DNA of 64,000 bases from Arachis hypogaea (taxonomy: Eukaryota; Streptophyta; Magnoliopsida; Fabales; Fabaceae): positions 62,352,054 through 62,416,053 of the forward strand of contig NC_092047.1 of the NCBI RefSeq assembly GCF_003086295.3, in the 5' to 3' direction. The translations under genes and the position numbers were made by a program. Below the pieces are notes generated by a model. That model saw nothing but the letters and a program-made list of their open reading frames with translations, was not told where the DNA came from and ran no database searches. Shown in pieces: positions 51,404 to 62,922 of the stretch (position 1 is the stretch's first letter; every line of letters starts with the position of its first letter).

Positions 51404-52560
51404 TTAATCTTCGGCTATGTGAGGATCTTCCAAGAGGAAGATCTCGAGCTCCTTGTTTTTCTGCATCCTCTCTCCATGGTACAGCTTTAAACGATGTCCA
51501 TTAACTTTGATAAGTTCAGAGCTTGAAGGATGGCTTAGGTGATAAACTCCGTACGGTTCGGCCTTCTCTACTCTGTATGGACCATCAAATTTTGATCTCA
51601 ACTTGCCTGGCATGAGTCTCAGTCGAGATTTGTAAAGGAGGACTAAGTCCCCAGGTTGGAACTCTTTTCTCTTAATGTGATGATCATATACAGCCTTCAT
51701 CTTCTCCCTGTATAGTCTTGAATTCTCATAAGCTTCTAGGCGAAGGCTTTCCAATTCTTGCAGTTGCAATTTCCTTTCAGCTCCGGCTTCCTCAATTCCC
51801 ATGTTGCACTCCTTTACTGCCCAAAAGGCTTTGTGCTCGACTTCAACAGGGAGATGACAAGCTTTTCCATAGATTAAGCGGAAAGGACTCATCCCAATGG
51901 GTGTCTTGTATGCGGTTCTGTACGCCCAAAGTGCATCATGTAGCCTGGTGCTCTAATCTCTTCTATGAGGTTTGACTATCTTCTGCAAGATATGCTTTAT
52001 CTCTCTGTTTGACACCTCGGCTTGCCCATTAGTCTGAGGATGGTAGGCTGTTGCAACCTTATGAACTGTTCCATGCTTCTTCATTAATCCTGTTAGTCTC
52101 CTGTTACAAAAATGGGTGCCTTGATCACTCACGATTTCTCGTGGTGATCCAAAGCGACAAATAATGTGGTTTCTCACAAAGGAAACAACAGTGTTAGCAT
52201 CATCAGTGTAGGTAGGAATTGCTTCCACCCATTTGGAAACATAATCCACAGCTAACAATATATAAAAGTAACCATTAGAATTTGGAAATGGACACATGAA
52301 GTGAATGCCCCAAACGTCAAAATTTTCACAGAAAAGCATAATTTGTTGAGGCATTTCATCCCTCCTGGATATATTACCAAATTTTTGGCATGGGAAAAGA
52401 TCTACAAAATTCAGCAGCGTCTCTAAAAAGTGTAGGCCACCAGAATCCACAGTCTAAGATTTTTCTAGCTGTTGTTTGAGGGCCAAAATGTCCTTCACTC
52501 TCAGATGAGTGACAAGCCTCTAAGATGGACTGGAATTCTGATTGAGGCACACACCGTCTA
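51404..52560 (-). pseudogene. pol: A integrase (broken)
   Basis: Minus strand. A damaged zinc-finger region ([24 protein letters not shown]) shifts frame before the expected CxxC. In the core the usual first catalytic Asp of the GIDFMGPF motif is His (GIHFMCPF). The second Asp (VSDQGTHF) and the Glu ([12 protein letters not shown]) are present. A TAG near 51955 replaces a Trp codon before the [17 protein letters not shown] block. The C-terminal part has the GPY module (SKFDGPYRV) and no chromodomain; the frame ends HIAED. Not functional. Confidence 0.9.
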
Positions 52561-52739
52561 ATTACCTGGTCAGCGCCACATCTCCATAAATATGGGTTAT
52601 CCCATATATAATATTTAGACTCGCTTTTCAGCTTGTCTCTTTGATGCTTAGAAAAGTTTGGAGGAAAAGTGCGGCTAACTAGATAATTAGCTACAGGTGC
52701 ATACCAAGGGACTACCTCAGATACTGCTTGCAGGTTATC

Positions 52740-53170
52740 AAATGGGAAATTATCAGCTATAGGAGTGGGGTCATCTGAAATGTGCTCAAGGTGACTCAAG
52801 TGGTCCGCCACTAAATTCTGGTTACCACTCCTATCCTTAATTTCTAAATCAAATTCTTGTAATAGCAGTATCCAACGTATAAGCCTTAGTTTGGACTCCT
52901 TTTTAGCTAATAGATACTTTAGAGCTGCGTGGTCCGAGTACACTACTACCTTCGTACCAAGTAAATAGGCTCAGAATTTATCCAGAGCAAAAACAATAGC
53001 AATAAGCTCTTTCTCAGTAGTAGTGTAATGGGATTGTGCTGCATCTAGAGTTTTAGACACATAAGCAATAACAAAAGGATCCTTACCTTCACGCTGAGCC
53101 AATGCTGCTCATACTGCATGGTTGGAAGCGTCGCACATTATTTCGAATGGCTGGCTCCAGTCTGGTCCTC
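52740..53170 (-). pseudogene. pol: A RNase H (broken)
   Basis: Minus strand. [33 protein letters not shown] and NLVADHLSH give the RNase H order. Stops lie at about 53162 (TAA for CAA), 53110 (TGA, probably GGA) and 52972 (TGA for CGA). Confidence 0.88.
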
Positions 53171-54398
53171 TCATAATTGGAGCTTAAGTCAGGGCGATTT
53201 TCAGCTTATCAAACGCTTGTTTGCAATCTTCACTGAACTCGAACTCAATATCCTTCTGCAGTAGTCTGGATAAGGAAAGTGCTACCTTACTGAAGTCCTT
53301 AATGAATCTCCTGTAAAAACCTGCATGGCCAAGGAACGAGCGGACTTCCCTCACAGAAGAGGGGTAAGGTAAACTAGAAATAACATCCACCTTTGCTGGA
53401 TCTACAGAAATGCCAGTATTAGACACAACATGTCCTAGTACAATCCTTTGTTTAACCATAAAGTGACATTTTTCAAAATTTAATACGAGGTTTGTACTGA
53501 CACATCTATCTAATACTCTAGATAATCCATCTAAGCAAAGGCTAAAGGAATCGCCATAAACACTAAAATCATCCATAAAAGCTTCCATACAGTCCTCAAT
53601 AAGATCAGAGAAAAGACTCATCATGCACCTTTGGAAAGTAGCTTGTGTATTGCACAAGCCAAAGGGCATTCTCTTGTAAGCATAAGTCCGAAAAGGACAT
53701 GTAAAAGTAGTCTTTTCCTGATCCTCAGGAGCTATATGAATCTGGAAATAACCTGTGTAACCATCTAGAAAACAATAATGTGATTTACCTGACAGGTGAT
53801 CCAGCATTTGATCAATGAATGGAAGAGGATAGTGATCCTTACGGGTTGCTTGGTTGAGGCGTCTGTAGTCAATGCAGACCCTCCAAGCGTTCTGTACTCT
53901 GGTTGCTATGAGTTCTCCATGCTCATTCTTCACTGTAGTGACTCCAGACTTCTTTGGTACTACTTGTACTGGGCTTACCCATTCACTGTCTTAGATGGGA
54001 TAGATGATATCTGCCTCCAGTAGTCTGGTCACTTCCTTTTTGACAACCTCTAAGATAGTGGGGTTCAGTCTTCTCTGGGGTTGATGAACGGGCCTTGCTC
54101 CCTCTTCTAAAAATATTCTGTGCTCACATACTTGAGGGTTGATGCCCACTATATCTGCCAAACTCCACCCAATTGCCTTCTTGTGCCTCCTCAGCACACT
54201 TAGTAACTGCTCTTCTTGTTGAGAAGTGAGTTCCCTTGCAATGATAACTGGACACTTTTGCTTGTCCTCAAGGTAAGCATATTTGAGGTGTGGAGGAAGG
54301 GGTTTCAAGTCTAACTTCTGATTATGGTCAGGCTCTGGGTTGTCTGGAGCTGGTAACAATGGTAAAGCACTGTCATTGTCCTCTGAGAATGTCCCCAC
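53171..54398 (-). pseudogene. pol: A reverse transcriptase (broken)
   Basis: Minus strand. It starts with the linker RRHKKAIGWSLADIVGI, then RPVHQPQRRLNP, VCIDYRRLNQATRKDHYPLP, FLDGYTGYFQI and PFGLCN, with the catalytic FMDD (EAFMDDFSVYGDSF), and ends at [17 protein letters not shown] near 53991-53993 interrupts the frame between IIYPI and DSEWVSP. Closely parallels F2 pol, as expected within one clade. Confidence 0.9.
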
Positions 54399-54404
54399 AC
54401 TTGG
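54391..54404 (-). other. PPT-like motif at the protease-RT boundary (A)
   Basis: CCAAGTGTGGGGAC on the minus strand shares AAGTGTGGGGA with the PPT. It is a possible central-PPT-like site. Confidence 0.45.
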
Positions 54405-54407
54405 ACC

Positions 54408-54970
54408 TTATCCTGTGTGCTTCTCCTCTAATTCCTCCTGGTGAACTTCAGCTACAGTTTCATCTATGATGTCACACTGGAAGATAGAATGATCTTCTGG
54501 AGGGTGCTTCATAACTCTATTCAGGTTGAAACTTACTAATCGGCCATCTATTTCAAAAGAGTATGTTCCTGAAAAAGCATCCAATTTGAACTTTGATGTC
54601 TTTAGGAAAGGTCTTCCAAGTAGGATTGATGATGGCTTCTCTGAGTCATTTTTGGGCATCTCCAGAATATAAAAATCAGTGGGGAATGTGAGTCCCTTAA
54701 TGCCCACTAATACATCTTCAGCAACTCCAACCACTGTAATAATGCTCTTATCTGCTAACACAAAACGAGCTGCCGACCTTTTTAAAGGAGGGACCCTCAA
54801 AATATCATATATAGACAAAGGCATTATACTCACACATGCTCCTAAATCACACATGCAGTCAGAAATTATCACACCACCAATAGTACAATTAACTATACAA
54901 GGACCTGGGTCACTACACTTTTCAGGTAAACTCCCATTAAAGCAGATATGGAACTACCTAAAGGAATAGT
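54408..54970 (-). pseudogene. pro: A aspartic protease (broken)
   Basis: Minus strand. DCMCDLGACVSIMPLSIYD is the DLGA active site typical of Athila-type proteases; SSILLGRPFLKTSKF is the ILGRPF motif. A stop (TAA) separates it from reverse transcriptase near 54409, and frameshifts lie upstream near 54900-55035. Confidence 0.9.
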
Positions 54971-55039
54971 TTCTAATTCATTAATTTTGTCTTTATGTAT
55001 ACATAAATCTTTTAGAAACTTTGCATAATTAGGTACCTG

Positions 55040-56902
55040 TTAAATAACATCAAAAAGAGGAACAGTTACCTCAACCTTTTTTAATATCTCTACCATTTTA
55101 GGATCAGGTTTCAGCTGCTTCCTGGACTTCCTTGCAAGTTGTGGAAATGGGATAGGAGTGGTGTCTTCTGCAGTATCTGCGCCCTGTGGTGCTTCCTTCT
55201 GTAGTTGAACTTCTTCTTTTTCAGCTATGTCCTGTATGTCCTCTTCCTCTTCAACATCTTCTATTTCCACTACCTCTTCAGCTGAGGCGTGTTCTGGTAG
55301 GCTTGGCTCCTCCTGATTCCTCTCCTGCAGTGTGGTTCTGGACCTTAGGGTGATGGCATTAATGCCACCCTTGGGATTAGGTAATGGTTGAGAGGGGATT
55401 CCACTAGAGCTCAATGGCTGGTTATTGGAGTTATTCATTGATCCAATCTGTGAGACAAGAGCTTGCAGAGTAGCATTCAGACCATTTAGAGTGGCATTAA
55501 GGTTATTTTCCATGGTCTGTTGTCTCCAATCAATGGATTGTAGTAAATCATCATTAGAAGATGAGGATGGATAAGTAATTTGAGAGGTCTGCTGTTGGGT
55601 ATTCTGTGGTCCTTAGGATTGTCTTAGGTGAGGCGCTCTGTAAGGCTGGTTCTGGTTCTGCTGCCTGTTGTTGTTATTATTCCACCTCTGATTTCCCTAA
55701 TTATCTCTGCCTTCTCTGTTGTTGTTGTCCCTCCAATTCTGGTTAGAATTGTCCTGCCATCCATGGTTGTAATTGCCACCTTGATTGTACCCTTGGTTGG
55801 GGCGGTCATAGAAGTTATGAGTGGCTGCCACGGTGTTGTCTTCCTGCTAGAGCTGCGGACATTCATCAGTATAGTGGCTATAATCAGCACAGATTCTGCA
55901 AACTCTCTGTGGGACTAACTGTTGGTTATGCTGTGGTGGAGAAGGTTGAGCTTGCTGAACTTGTTGTTGATTCAATTACATCTGCTTCAGCAAGTTGGTC
56001 ATTTCACAGATACTCTGAGTCAGAGCAGCAGTCTCTCTGCTAGAGGATACTTCTGCAACGGCTTTTGAACGGCCTTATTTCTGCCTGTGATTCCGAGTAG
56101 ATTCAGCTAAGTCGCTGATCAATTGCCATGCCTCGTCAGTGGTCTTATACTTTTTCATAGACCCATTGCTAGCACTTTCCAATGTGGTCTTATCTTGGGG
56201 CCTCATGCCCTGTGTGACGTAACCGAGTAACACTATCTTGTCAATCATATGGTGGGGGCATGCTTCCAGAAGATTATTGAAGCGCTCCCAGTATTCATAG
56301 AGAGTCTCAGATTCATCCTGAACAATCATGGAAATGTCTTTTCTCAGTTTATCAGTAACTTCAGCTGGAAAATTTTTTTCCAAGAATTCTCTTCTCAGTG
56401 TATCCCAATTGGATACAGTTGCTGCTGGTTGAGTGTAGTACCACTCTCTTGCCTTCCCCTTAAGAGAAAATGGGAAAAATTTCAGCAAAATTGAAGTTTC
56501 ATCTGCAGCATCACGCCTGACAGTAGAACAGGTTGCTTGAAAATCCCTCAGGTACTTGATAGGCTCTTGAGCAGGCAAGCCATGAAACTTGGGCATCAAA
56601 TTGAGCAGTGCGGTCTTTATTTCAAAGTCTGTAGCCACCGCTGGGTGATGCTCTTGAAATCATTGCATTGTAAAATCAGGGGCTCCAGCCTCCTGAATAG
56701 TAACTCTCCTAGCTGATGCCATGTTACCTGCACGTAAATCAACCAAATTAGTAGAACGGGGACTAGTTTCTTTCTCAACTGACGTTTCAGATCTGCCCTC
56801 AGAGAGGACTAACCGATGCCGAGCTTGCCTTATTCGTGAAATAGTTCTTTCAATCTCAGGATCGAATACTAGCAAGCTTGGATCAGGAAGTGAACGCGTC
56901 AT
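55040..56902 (-). pseudogene. gag: A gag (broken)
   Basis: Minus-strand ATG at 56902 (MTRSLPDPSLLVFDPEIE). Capsid motifs: LPAQEPIKYLRDFQATC, FFPFSLKGKAREWYY, WDTLRREFLEKNFPA, ETLYEYWERFNNLLEACPHH. Then a CX2CX4HX4C zinc knuckle (CRICADYSHYTDEC, about 55860-55900) and an Asn/Gln-rich stretch. Stops near 56660, 56073 (TAA for CAA), 55848 (TAG for CAG) and others. The last part, 55040-55513, is a Glu-rich linker to protease. Confidence 0.9.
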
Positions 56903-56995
56903 CTAACAAAAGAAACAAGCAGCTCATGGTAGCAAGATAAAATAAAATGCAAATAAATAAAATCCAATTAATAACTTTAGCACTCTATTGCAACT

Positions 56996-57012
56996 CTCCG
57001 GCAACGGCGCCA
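56996..57012 (-). other. A primer-binding site (tRNA-Asp)
   Basis: TGGCGCCGTTGCCGGAG on the minus strand, six bases after the LTR end. Confidence 0.88.
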
Positions 57013-57017
57013 AAAAT

Positions 57018-58511
57018 TTACGTGGCGGAAATTGGCTAATTAAGAATTGATATAAGTTGTGCATTGCAAGTATAGTTATTAACCAACCAGAAATCCACTT
57101 ATCAATTTAGAAGAGTTGTCACAAAAATTAAAATTAAAATACTGGGAGTATGAATCCCAGGTCGTCTCCCAACGAGTTGCAGAAAGGTGTGCTATTTTAT
57201 TAATCAAATATTTTCAGAAAGAGTTTGAGTTGAATAAACAGGAAATTAAATTGGGGAAATTAAGTAATTTAAATAAAAGCCTTGACTAGGAGTAGATTAG
57301 TTGGAAGCCCTATTCTTGTTGCAGTACTCTCAAGATTAATTGATAATTGAAGGTCGTTCTGTTTAGTTATCCCTTACCAAATAAGGGAAAGTCAAACAAG
57401 TTGGAATGATGTTTCTACTCACAAGTCCCAATCCGCTTACTTGGATGGACTGGCGTTAGTGACTAGAGAGCCATCCAACAATAAACCCAATTACAATTTC
57501 TCCTTTGAACATTCCAACTCAAGGGTTCCTTTCAATCAACTCCCCATCAAGTCGGGGAACTACTCGTTCATTGTGAATGTAGAGCTCATAACATAGGAAA
57601 GGGTATTAAAGAAAGACATGATAAATAAAACTGAAAGGAATCAATTAAAAATAAAAGTAATTCTTGTATTAATAAATTCTAAAATAATCTAATAGTAAAA
57701 TTGAGTAAAGTGAAGGACATGGAAGAGTAAAGCCAAGTAAAGAAAATGAACTAGAATGACGAAGTCTTGATGAGGTAGTAACTCTTCTCAATATCCCAAT
57801 GCAAAGAGCAATCGAAATAAAAATCCTAAGAACTATGAATGTGTAGAGAGAAAACCTAGAGGAGGAGTAAAACTAGATCTAAAAACTAAAAACTGTGTAG
57901 AATGAATGTTATTTTTTGTTTCTGCATGTCCTCTGGCTCTAGTATGCTTTTTCGAGCCGAAAACTGGGTCAAAACAGGGCCCAAAATCGCCCCCAGCGAA
58001 TTCTGCAGATTATGCAGATCGCGCATGTCACGCGATCGCATCATTCATGCGGACGCGTCATACGGCGTTTTGCTTTGCCACGCGGGTGCGTCGTCCACGC
58101 CTCCGCGCCACTTGTGCTATTCCAATCCGCGTGGTCGCGTGAGCCATGCAACCACGTCATTGCGATTTCCTCTCTTCCGCGCGGTTGCGTGAGCCATGCA
58201 ACCGCGTCACTTCTCACTGGTCATCTCCTTAATTTCTTATGTTCTTTCCATTTTTGTAAGCTTCCTTTCCAATCTCCAACTCATTCATGCCCTATAAAGC
58301 CTGAAACACTTAACACACAGATCATGGCATTGAATGGAATAAAGGAGAATTAAAATGCATAATTAAAAGTCTCTAGGAAGCAAGTTTTCAATCATGTAAT
58401 AATTTTAGGAAGGAAATATAAATGCATGCTAATCATATGAATAAGTGGGTAAAGATCATGATAAAACCACACAATTAAACACATTATAAACCATAAAATA
58501 GTGGTTTATCA
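57018..58511 (-). repeat. A 5' LTR
   Basis: 1494 bases, the same length as the 3' LTR. The end is CCGCCACGTAA where the 3' LTR has CCACCATGTCA. U5 motif GGGAGACGACC with perfect hairpin CTGGGA-TTCATAC-TCCCAG at 57142-57160. Confidence 0.92.
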
Positions 58512-58516
58512 GCCTT
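58512..58516. repeat. Element A target-site duplication, right (GCCTT)
   Basis: Second copy of GCCTT next to the A 5' LTR. Confidence 0.93.
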
Positions 58517-60007
58517 CTCAAAGGTCATGATGCCTATGGTACAAGGTATTGAGAACTTTCCAGGATCTTGTCTCTTCAGAGGTAATTTCTGCCTAGTCAA
58601 GTCATCCAGTTCTTTGGTGAGCAAGGGGGGTTCATCCCCCTAAGGTCTCATTTCCAAATAGCTTGGCATTTAGCTTCATGATTGCTCCAAGGTACTTAGC
58701 AACTTGTTCTTCAGTAACATCTTCATCCTCTTCAGAGGAAGAATACTCATCAGAGCTCATAAATGGCAAAAGTAAATTCAATGGAATCTCTATGGTCTCA
58801 GTGTGAGCCTCAAATTCCCATGGTTCCCCATTAGGGAACTCCTTGGAGACCAGTGGACGTCCATTGAGGTCTTCCTCCTCTCTAGGTTCGGCCGTGTGGG
58901 TTATATTGATGGCCTTGCACTCTCCTTTTGGATTCTCTTCTGTATTGCTTGGAAGAGTACTAGGAGGGAGTTCAGTAACTTTCTTGCTCAGCTAACCCAC
59001 TTGTGCCTCCAAATTTCTAATGGAGGACCTTGTTTCAGTGATAAAACTTTGAGTGGTTTTAATTAGATCAGAGACTACAGTTGCTAAGTCAGAGTGGCTC
59101 TGCTTAGAATTCTCTGTCTGTTGCTGAGAAGATGATGGAAAGGGCTTGCTATTGCTAAACCTATTTCTTCCACCATTATTGTTGTTGAAGCCTTGTTGAG
59201 GCCTCTGTTGATCCTTCCATGAGAGGTTTGGATGATTTCTCCATGAAGGATTATAGGTGTTTCCATAGGATTCTCCCATGTAATTCACCTCTTCCATTGC
59301 TGGGTTCTCAGGATCATAAGCTTCTTCTTCAGATGAAGCTTCTTTGGTACTGACTGTTGCTGCTTGCATTCCAGACAGACTCTGAGAAATCATATTGACT
59401 TGCTGAGTCAATATTTTGTTCTGAGCCAATATGGCATTCAGAGTATCAATCTCAAGAACTTCTTTCTTCTGACTTGTCCCATTATTCACAGGATTCCTTT
59501 CAGAGGTGTACATGAATTGGTTATTTGCAACCATTTTAATGAGTTCCTGAGCTTCTGCAGGCGTCTTCTTCAGATGAAGAGATCCTCCAGCAGAGCTGTC
59601 CAATGACATCTTGGACAGTTAAGACAGACCATCATAGAAGATACCTATGATGCTCCATTCTGAAAGCATGTCAGAAGGACACCTTCTGATCAATTGCTTG
59701 TATCTTTCCCAAGCTTCATAGAGGGATTCACCTTCCTTCTGTCTGAAGGTTTCGACTTTCACTCTAAGCTTGCTCAATTTTTGAGGTGGAAAGAACTTTG
59801 CCAAGAAGGCATTGACTAGCTTTTCCCAAGAGTTCAGGCTCTCTTTAGGTTGTGAATCCAACCATGTTCTAGCTCTGTCTCTTACAGCAAAGGGAAAAAG
59901 CATAAGCTTGTAGACCTCGGGATCAACCCCATTGGTCTTGACAATGTCACAGATTTGCAAGAATTCTGCTAAGAACTGATGAGGATCTTCCAATGGAAGT
60001 TCATGAA
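58512..60007 (-). pseudogene. gag-pro: F4 gag, downstream of a lost start
   Basis: Minus strand. From about residue 100 of the F1 protein (LPLEDPHQFLAEFLQICD) through WLDSQPKESLNSWEKL, FFPPQKLSKLRVKVETF and QKEGESLYEAWERYK, to the Asn/Gln-rich region and on to the A insertion in the protease. Stops include TAA near 59619 and TAG near 58993 (CAG in F1), with an indel near 58640. The N-terminus is lost at the F4/T deletion junction. Confidence 0.9.
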
Positions 60008-60400
60008 TTCTCTACAGCTTGCGACCTTTTTGGGCCGAGTTTCCTACATTTTTGCTGTACTGGCTGAGACCTTGGATATACGGCTAACTTATGGCACATT
60101 AGTCTGGGATCAATACCGGGCATGTCAGCGGCCTTCCATGCAAAGAGGTCGGAGTTATCCTTTAGGAGCTTTATGAGCAGTTCCTTTAGGTCTTCTTTCA
60201 GATTCGCCCCTATACTTGTTGTTTTGTCTTGAGTGTCTTCAATTGGAATTTCTATGGTTTTACCTTCTGGCTGAGGGCGGAATTCTTCGCGAGATCGAAT
60301 TCTCCCGAGTTCTATAGTATTTGTTTCATTTCCTCTAGGGTTACCTTTAAGGTTCAGACTATTCATCCCTTCTTTTCTTCTTCGGTTCATCTATTTTGTT
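60008..60400 (-). pseudogene. pol: T pol fragment: start of reverse transcriptase
   Basis: Minus strand. The pre-RT linker (IGANLKEDLKELLIKLLKDN), DLFAWKAADMPGIDP, and QPVQQKCRKLGPKRSQAVE are typical of Tat-type pol. The protease expected between gag and this linker is absent, so there is an internal deletion near 60400. It continues, after about 100 missing codons, at 40447. Confidence 0.85.
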
Positions 60401-60424
60401 GGCCAGAAACATGTCTAGTCTTCC

Positions 60425-61585
60425 TTACCAGGCTAGCTTTTCTATTACATTTTTTAGGTCATAGCACTCGTTAGTAGGGTGCTCGTAGACTCGATGGTAT
60501 TCACAGTACTCTGTCCGACCTCCTCCTCTTTTATGCTTAATCCGACGAGGGGGCGAGATCTTCTCAGTGTTGCATATTTTTCTATAGACATCCATAAGGG
60601 ATAGCCTAAGGGATGTAGTTGTGGTATTTTCTAGGTTTTTCAATAGGTTGGTCTTCTTTTTTCCTGGACTCTTTATCCTTGTCACGAGGTGGGTAGGAGA
60701 ATCTGGGTTTTGAGTTTTCTCCTAATCGAGAGTTCTCTTCCATATTAATGTACTTTTCTGCCCACTCTTGTACCTCGTTCAGAGATGTTGGGTACTTTTT
60801 GGATATGCAGTGGCTAAACGGTCCTTCTCACAGGCTATTAATGAGACCCATGTGGCTGCTTCTGTTGGAAGACTTTGTATGTCCAAACATGCTTTGTTGA
60901 ATCTTTCCCTGTAGTTACGGAGGCTTTCCCGATCTCCTTGCTTAATCCCTAGCAAGCTTGGAGCATGCTTGGCTTTGTCTTTCTGGATGGAGAATCTAGC
61001 TAAGAATTCCTTGGCGAGGTCATCGAAGCTTGCTATTGATCTTGGCGGCAAGCTGTCGAACCACTTGATTGCCGTCTTGGTCAAAGTAGTCAGAAAGGCT
61101 TTACAACGAATTGCATCTGAGGCATCCATAAGATACATTCGACTTCTAAAATTGCTGAGATGATGGCTCGGATCAGACGTACCATCATACAGGGTCATGT
61201 CAGAGGCTTTAAAGTTCTTTGGAACTTTAGCTTTCATGATCTCTTTTGTGAATGGATCTTGTTCTTTGTGGGGGCTATCTTCGCGGTTGGATTGAATGGT
61301 CTTAGTTTTAAGGTCAGCTTCGAGCTTTAGGAGTTTGTCCTCTAGCTCTCGATGCTATCTTGTTACTCTCCGGAGGTCTCTCTCTGCTTCTCGCTACCGG
61401 TCAGCCTCCTGTTCGAGCTGTTTAAGGTGACTTTGTTGTTCACGAATTGCATCTAAGATCTCTGTGTTTGGGGTTTGTTTGTTTCCCTGGGGTTGAAGTG
61501 TTTCCTTTGATGCAGCATCCGTGTTCTTATGCGGCGTTCTGTCCTCCAAGCCAGAGTTGTAATCGTTGTCAAAGTTGTCCTCCAT
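60425..61585 (-). pseudogene. gag: T gag (broken)
   Basis: Minus-strand ATG at 61585 (MEDNFDNDYNSGLEDRTPHK). A Gln-rich N-terminus is followed by the capsid block YDGTSDPSHHLSNFRSRM, KAFLTTLTKTAIKWFDSLP, FDDLAKEFLARFS, IKQGDRESLRNYRERFN, and then the knuckle CEYHRVYEHPTNECYDL, which lacks the usual first CX2C half and is typical of Tat/Ogre gag. Stops near 61394, 61345, 60779, 60716 and 60424. Confidence 0.88.
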
Positions 61586-61607
61586 GATGAAGGGATGACT
61601 TCCAGGC

Positions 61608-61625
61608 TCCCCGGCAACGGCACCA
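61608..61625 (-). other. T primer-binding site (tRNA-Asp-like)
   Basis: TGGTGCCGTTGCCGGGGAG on the minus strand begins two bases after the LTR end CGGAACA. Confidence 0.82.
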
Positions 61626-61626
61626 A

Positions 61627-62107
61627 TGTTCCGAGGGTTACCTGAAACTGAAGGTCGATCTCAAAGGAGATCTGCTTTTGTGGCCGGAGCTGTCGTGTCC
61701 GACTTGTTGAACCTTGAGATGTTGCTGATCCTTGATCACCGAAGGGTGGTGGTACCTGCAAGAGACTCCGATGCTTAAGTTAGCACGGGCTTTAAGTAGT
61801 TTTTTGTGTAGAATCAGAGTATGAATTATACCTGGGTGCTTAAGTGTACTTATAGTAGTGTGGAGTGACCTCCCTTGAGATAAGTTAGTTATCTTATCTT
61901 ATCTTTTGTGGGTGAGTCCCCTTATCTTTGGTCAGCCACCTTTAGGTGGGCTGTGATACGATCTTCTGCTTTGGGCCTACTTTGGCCCTTATAGCAATTT
62001 GGCCGAGCTCTATGGGAAGAGGTCGGTGTCAACCAATTTTTATAAGAGGTCGGTCATTTTTGTCTTTGCTCAAACCAGTTCGCCTAGCTCGACCCAGGGT
62101 ATGAACA
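61627..62107 (-). repeat. T 5' LTR
   Basis: 481 bases. The minus strand starts TGTTCATACCCTGGG and ends CCTCGGAACA, so the ends form the short inverted repeat TGTTC/GAACA. GAGATCGACC lies near its end, as in the other families, with only a weak ACCT/AGGT stem after it. The flank ATTAG (62108-62112) is the predicted target duplication. Confidence 0.8.
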
Positions 62108-62922
62108 ATTAGATTGGTTTTGGATTGAGAGTTTGTTAAATTGAGGTTATGAGGTTTTTGGGTAAAAAATGGATTTTCGGTGAACTTTGACGGATCATAA
62201 CTTGAGCCTCGGTTTTCGAAATATGTTGAAATTTGATTTAAATTAAAGTTCATTGAAAAATCTTAAAATTGACATAAAGTTTGTAAAATTTGGATTTTTG
62301 TAGAGGAAGATATGATCATTCAAAGATTGGTATCAAAATCTGAAATTCTGCAGAGTTGCAGAATTTTGTGATTTCTGGTATGTGCGTACGCACAGCCTTG
62401 TGCGCACGTACAACCCTGCGAAATTTACAACCTGTGCACACGTACACGTTGGGAAGGACCGTCTGTTGGGGGCACTAGCACACCTTGTGCGAGCAAACAG
62501 AATTGCAAACTTTTGTTTCTATGCGTACGCACACATCCTAAATCTCTTGGCGTGTGCACGCACACCCCTGTGCGTATGCACACACCCTGTTTCTCAACTA
62601 TTTCACCTTCCCAACAAGCTTGTAAGCTTCTATGACACCTATTGAAGACTCTTTGGCTTATTTTTGGACTTCAAACATGGGAAAGGTTCTAGGAGGTTTT
62701 GAGTTGGTAGTATTTTGAAAAGTTAGAGAATGAAGGCTTAGGTATCTGATGTAATGAGAATGGGTTTGGTGGAGTGAGAAGGAAGAAGGGTATATGAATT
62801 GAGTTGAACCTATGAGTTCGGAATGGAAATCATGAATTGATGATGGTTGTGATGATTTGAGGACTCGAAGAGAAATGATGATCTTGATAGATGTTGAGAG
62901 TGTGTGGGGCTTATATCCCCGG
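62108..62922. other. Unassigned sequence between T and G2
   Basis: 815 bases with no convincing frame. It contains GC palindromes (GTGCGTACGCACA, GTGCGCACGTAC, ATGCGTACGCACAC) at 62381-62585 and the phrase CATAACTTGAGCC, both features of the LTR U3 regions elsewhere in this window. It may be part of another LTR; the ends are not seen. Confidence 0.45.

Larger units (their letters stand above)
45716..58511 (-). mobile_element. A: near-complete Athila-like element with ORF3
   Basis: 12.8 kb, minus strand, flanked by GCCTT. The order is 5' LTR (57018-58511), PBS, gag with zinc knuckle, protease, reverse transcriptase, RNase H, integrase, AGACAA hairpin, GC palindrome array, open ORF3, internal PPT copy, noncoding region, PPT, 3' LTR (45716-47209). 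All pol-side genes carry stops; only ORF3 is open. Inserted in the F4 protease codons. Confidence 0.93.
40448..60007 (-). mobile_element. F4: FIDEL-like element without pol, 5' end lost
   Basis: Minus strand. The 3' LTR (40448-42093), 3' noncoding region, full-length but broken ORF3, spacer, and gag-pro split by element A are present. The 5' LTR, leader and gag start are missing. At about 60007 gag changes directly into T pol sequence, so a deletion removed the F4 5' end together with roughly 100 codons of T reverse transcriptase. The target duplication cannot be tested for that reason. Confidence 0.85.

Noticed and set aside
61627..62107. T as an endogenous pararetrovirus.
   Set aside because: It has a true LTR with TGTTC/GAACA ends and a tRNA-Asp-type PBS, and its gag and pol motifs are those of Tat-type retrotransposons; no movement-protein or coat-protein motif was seen.
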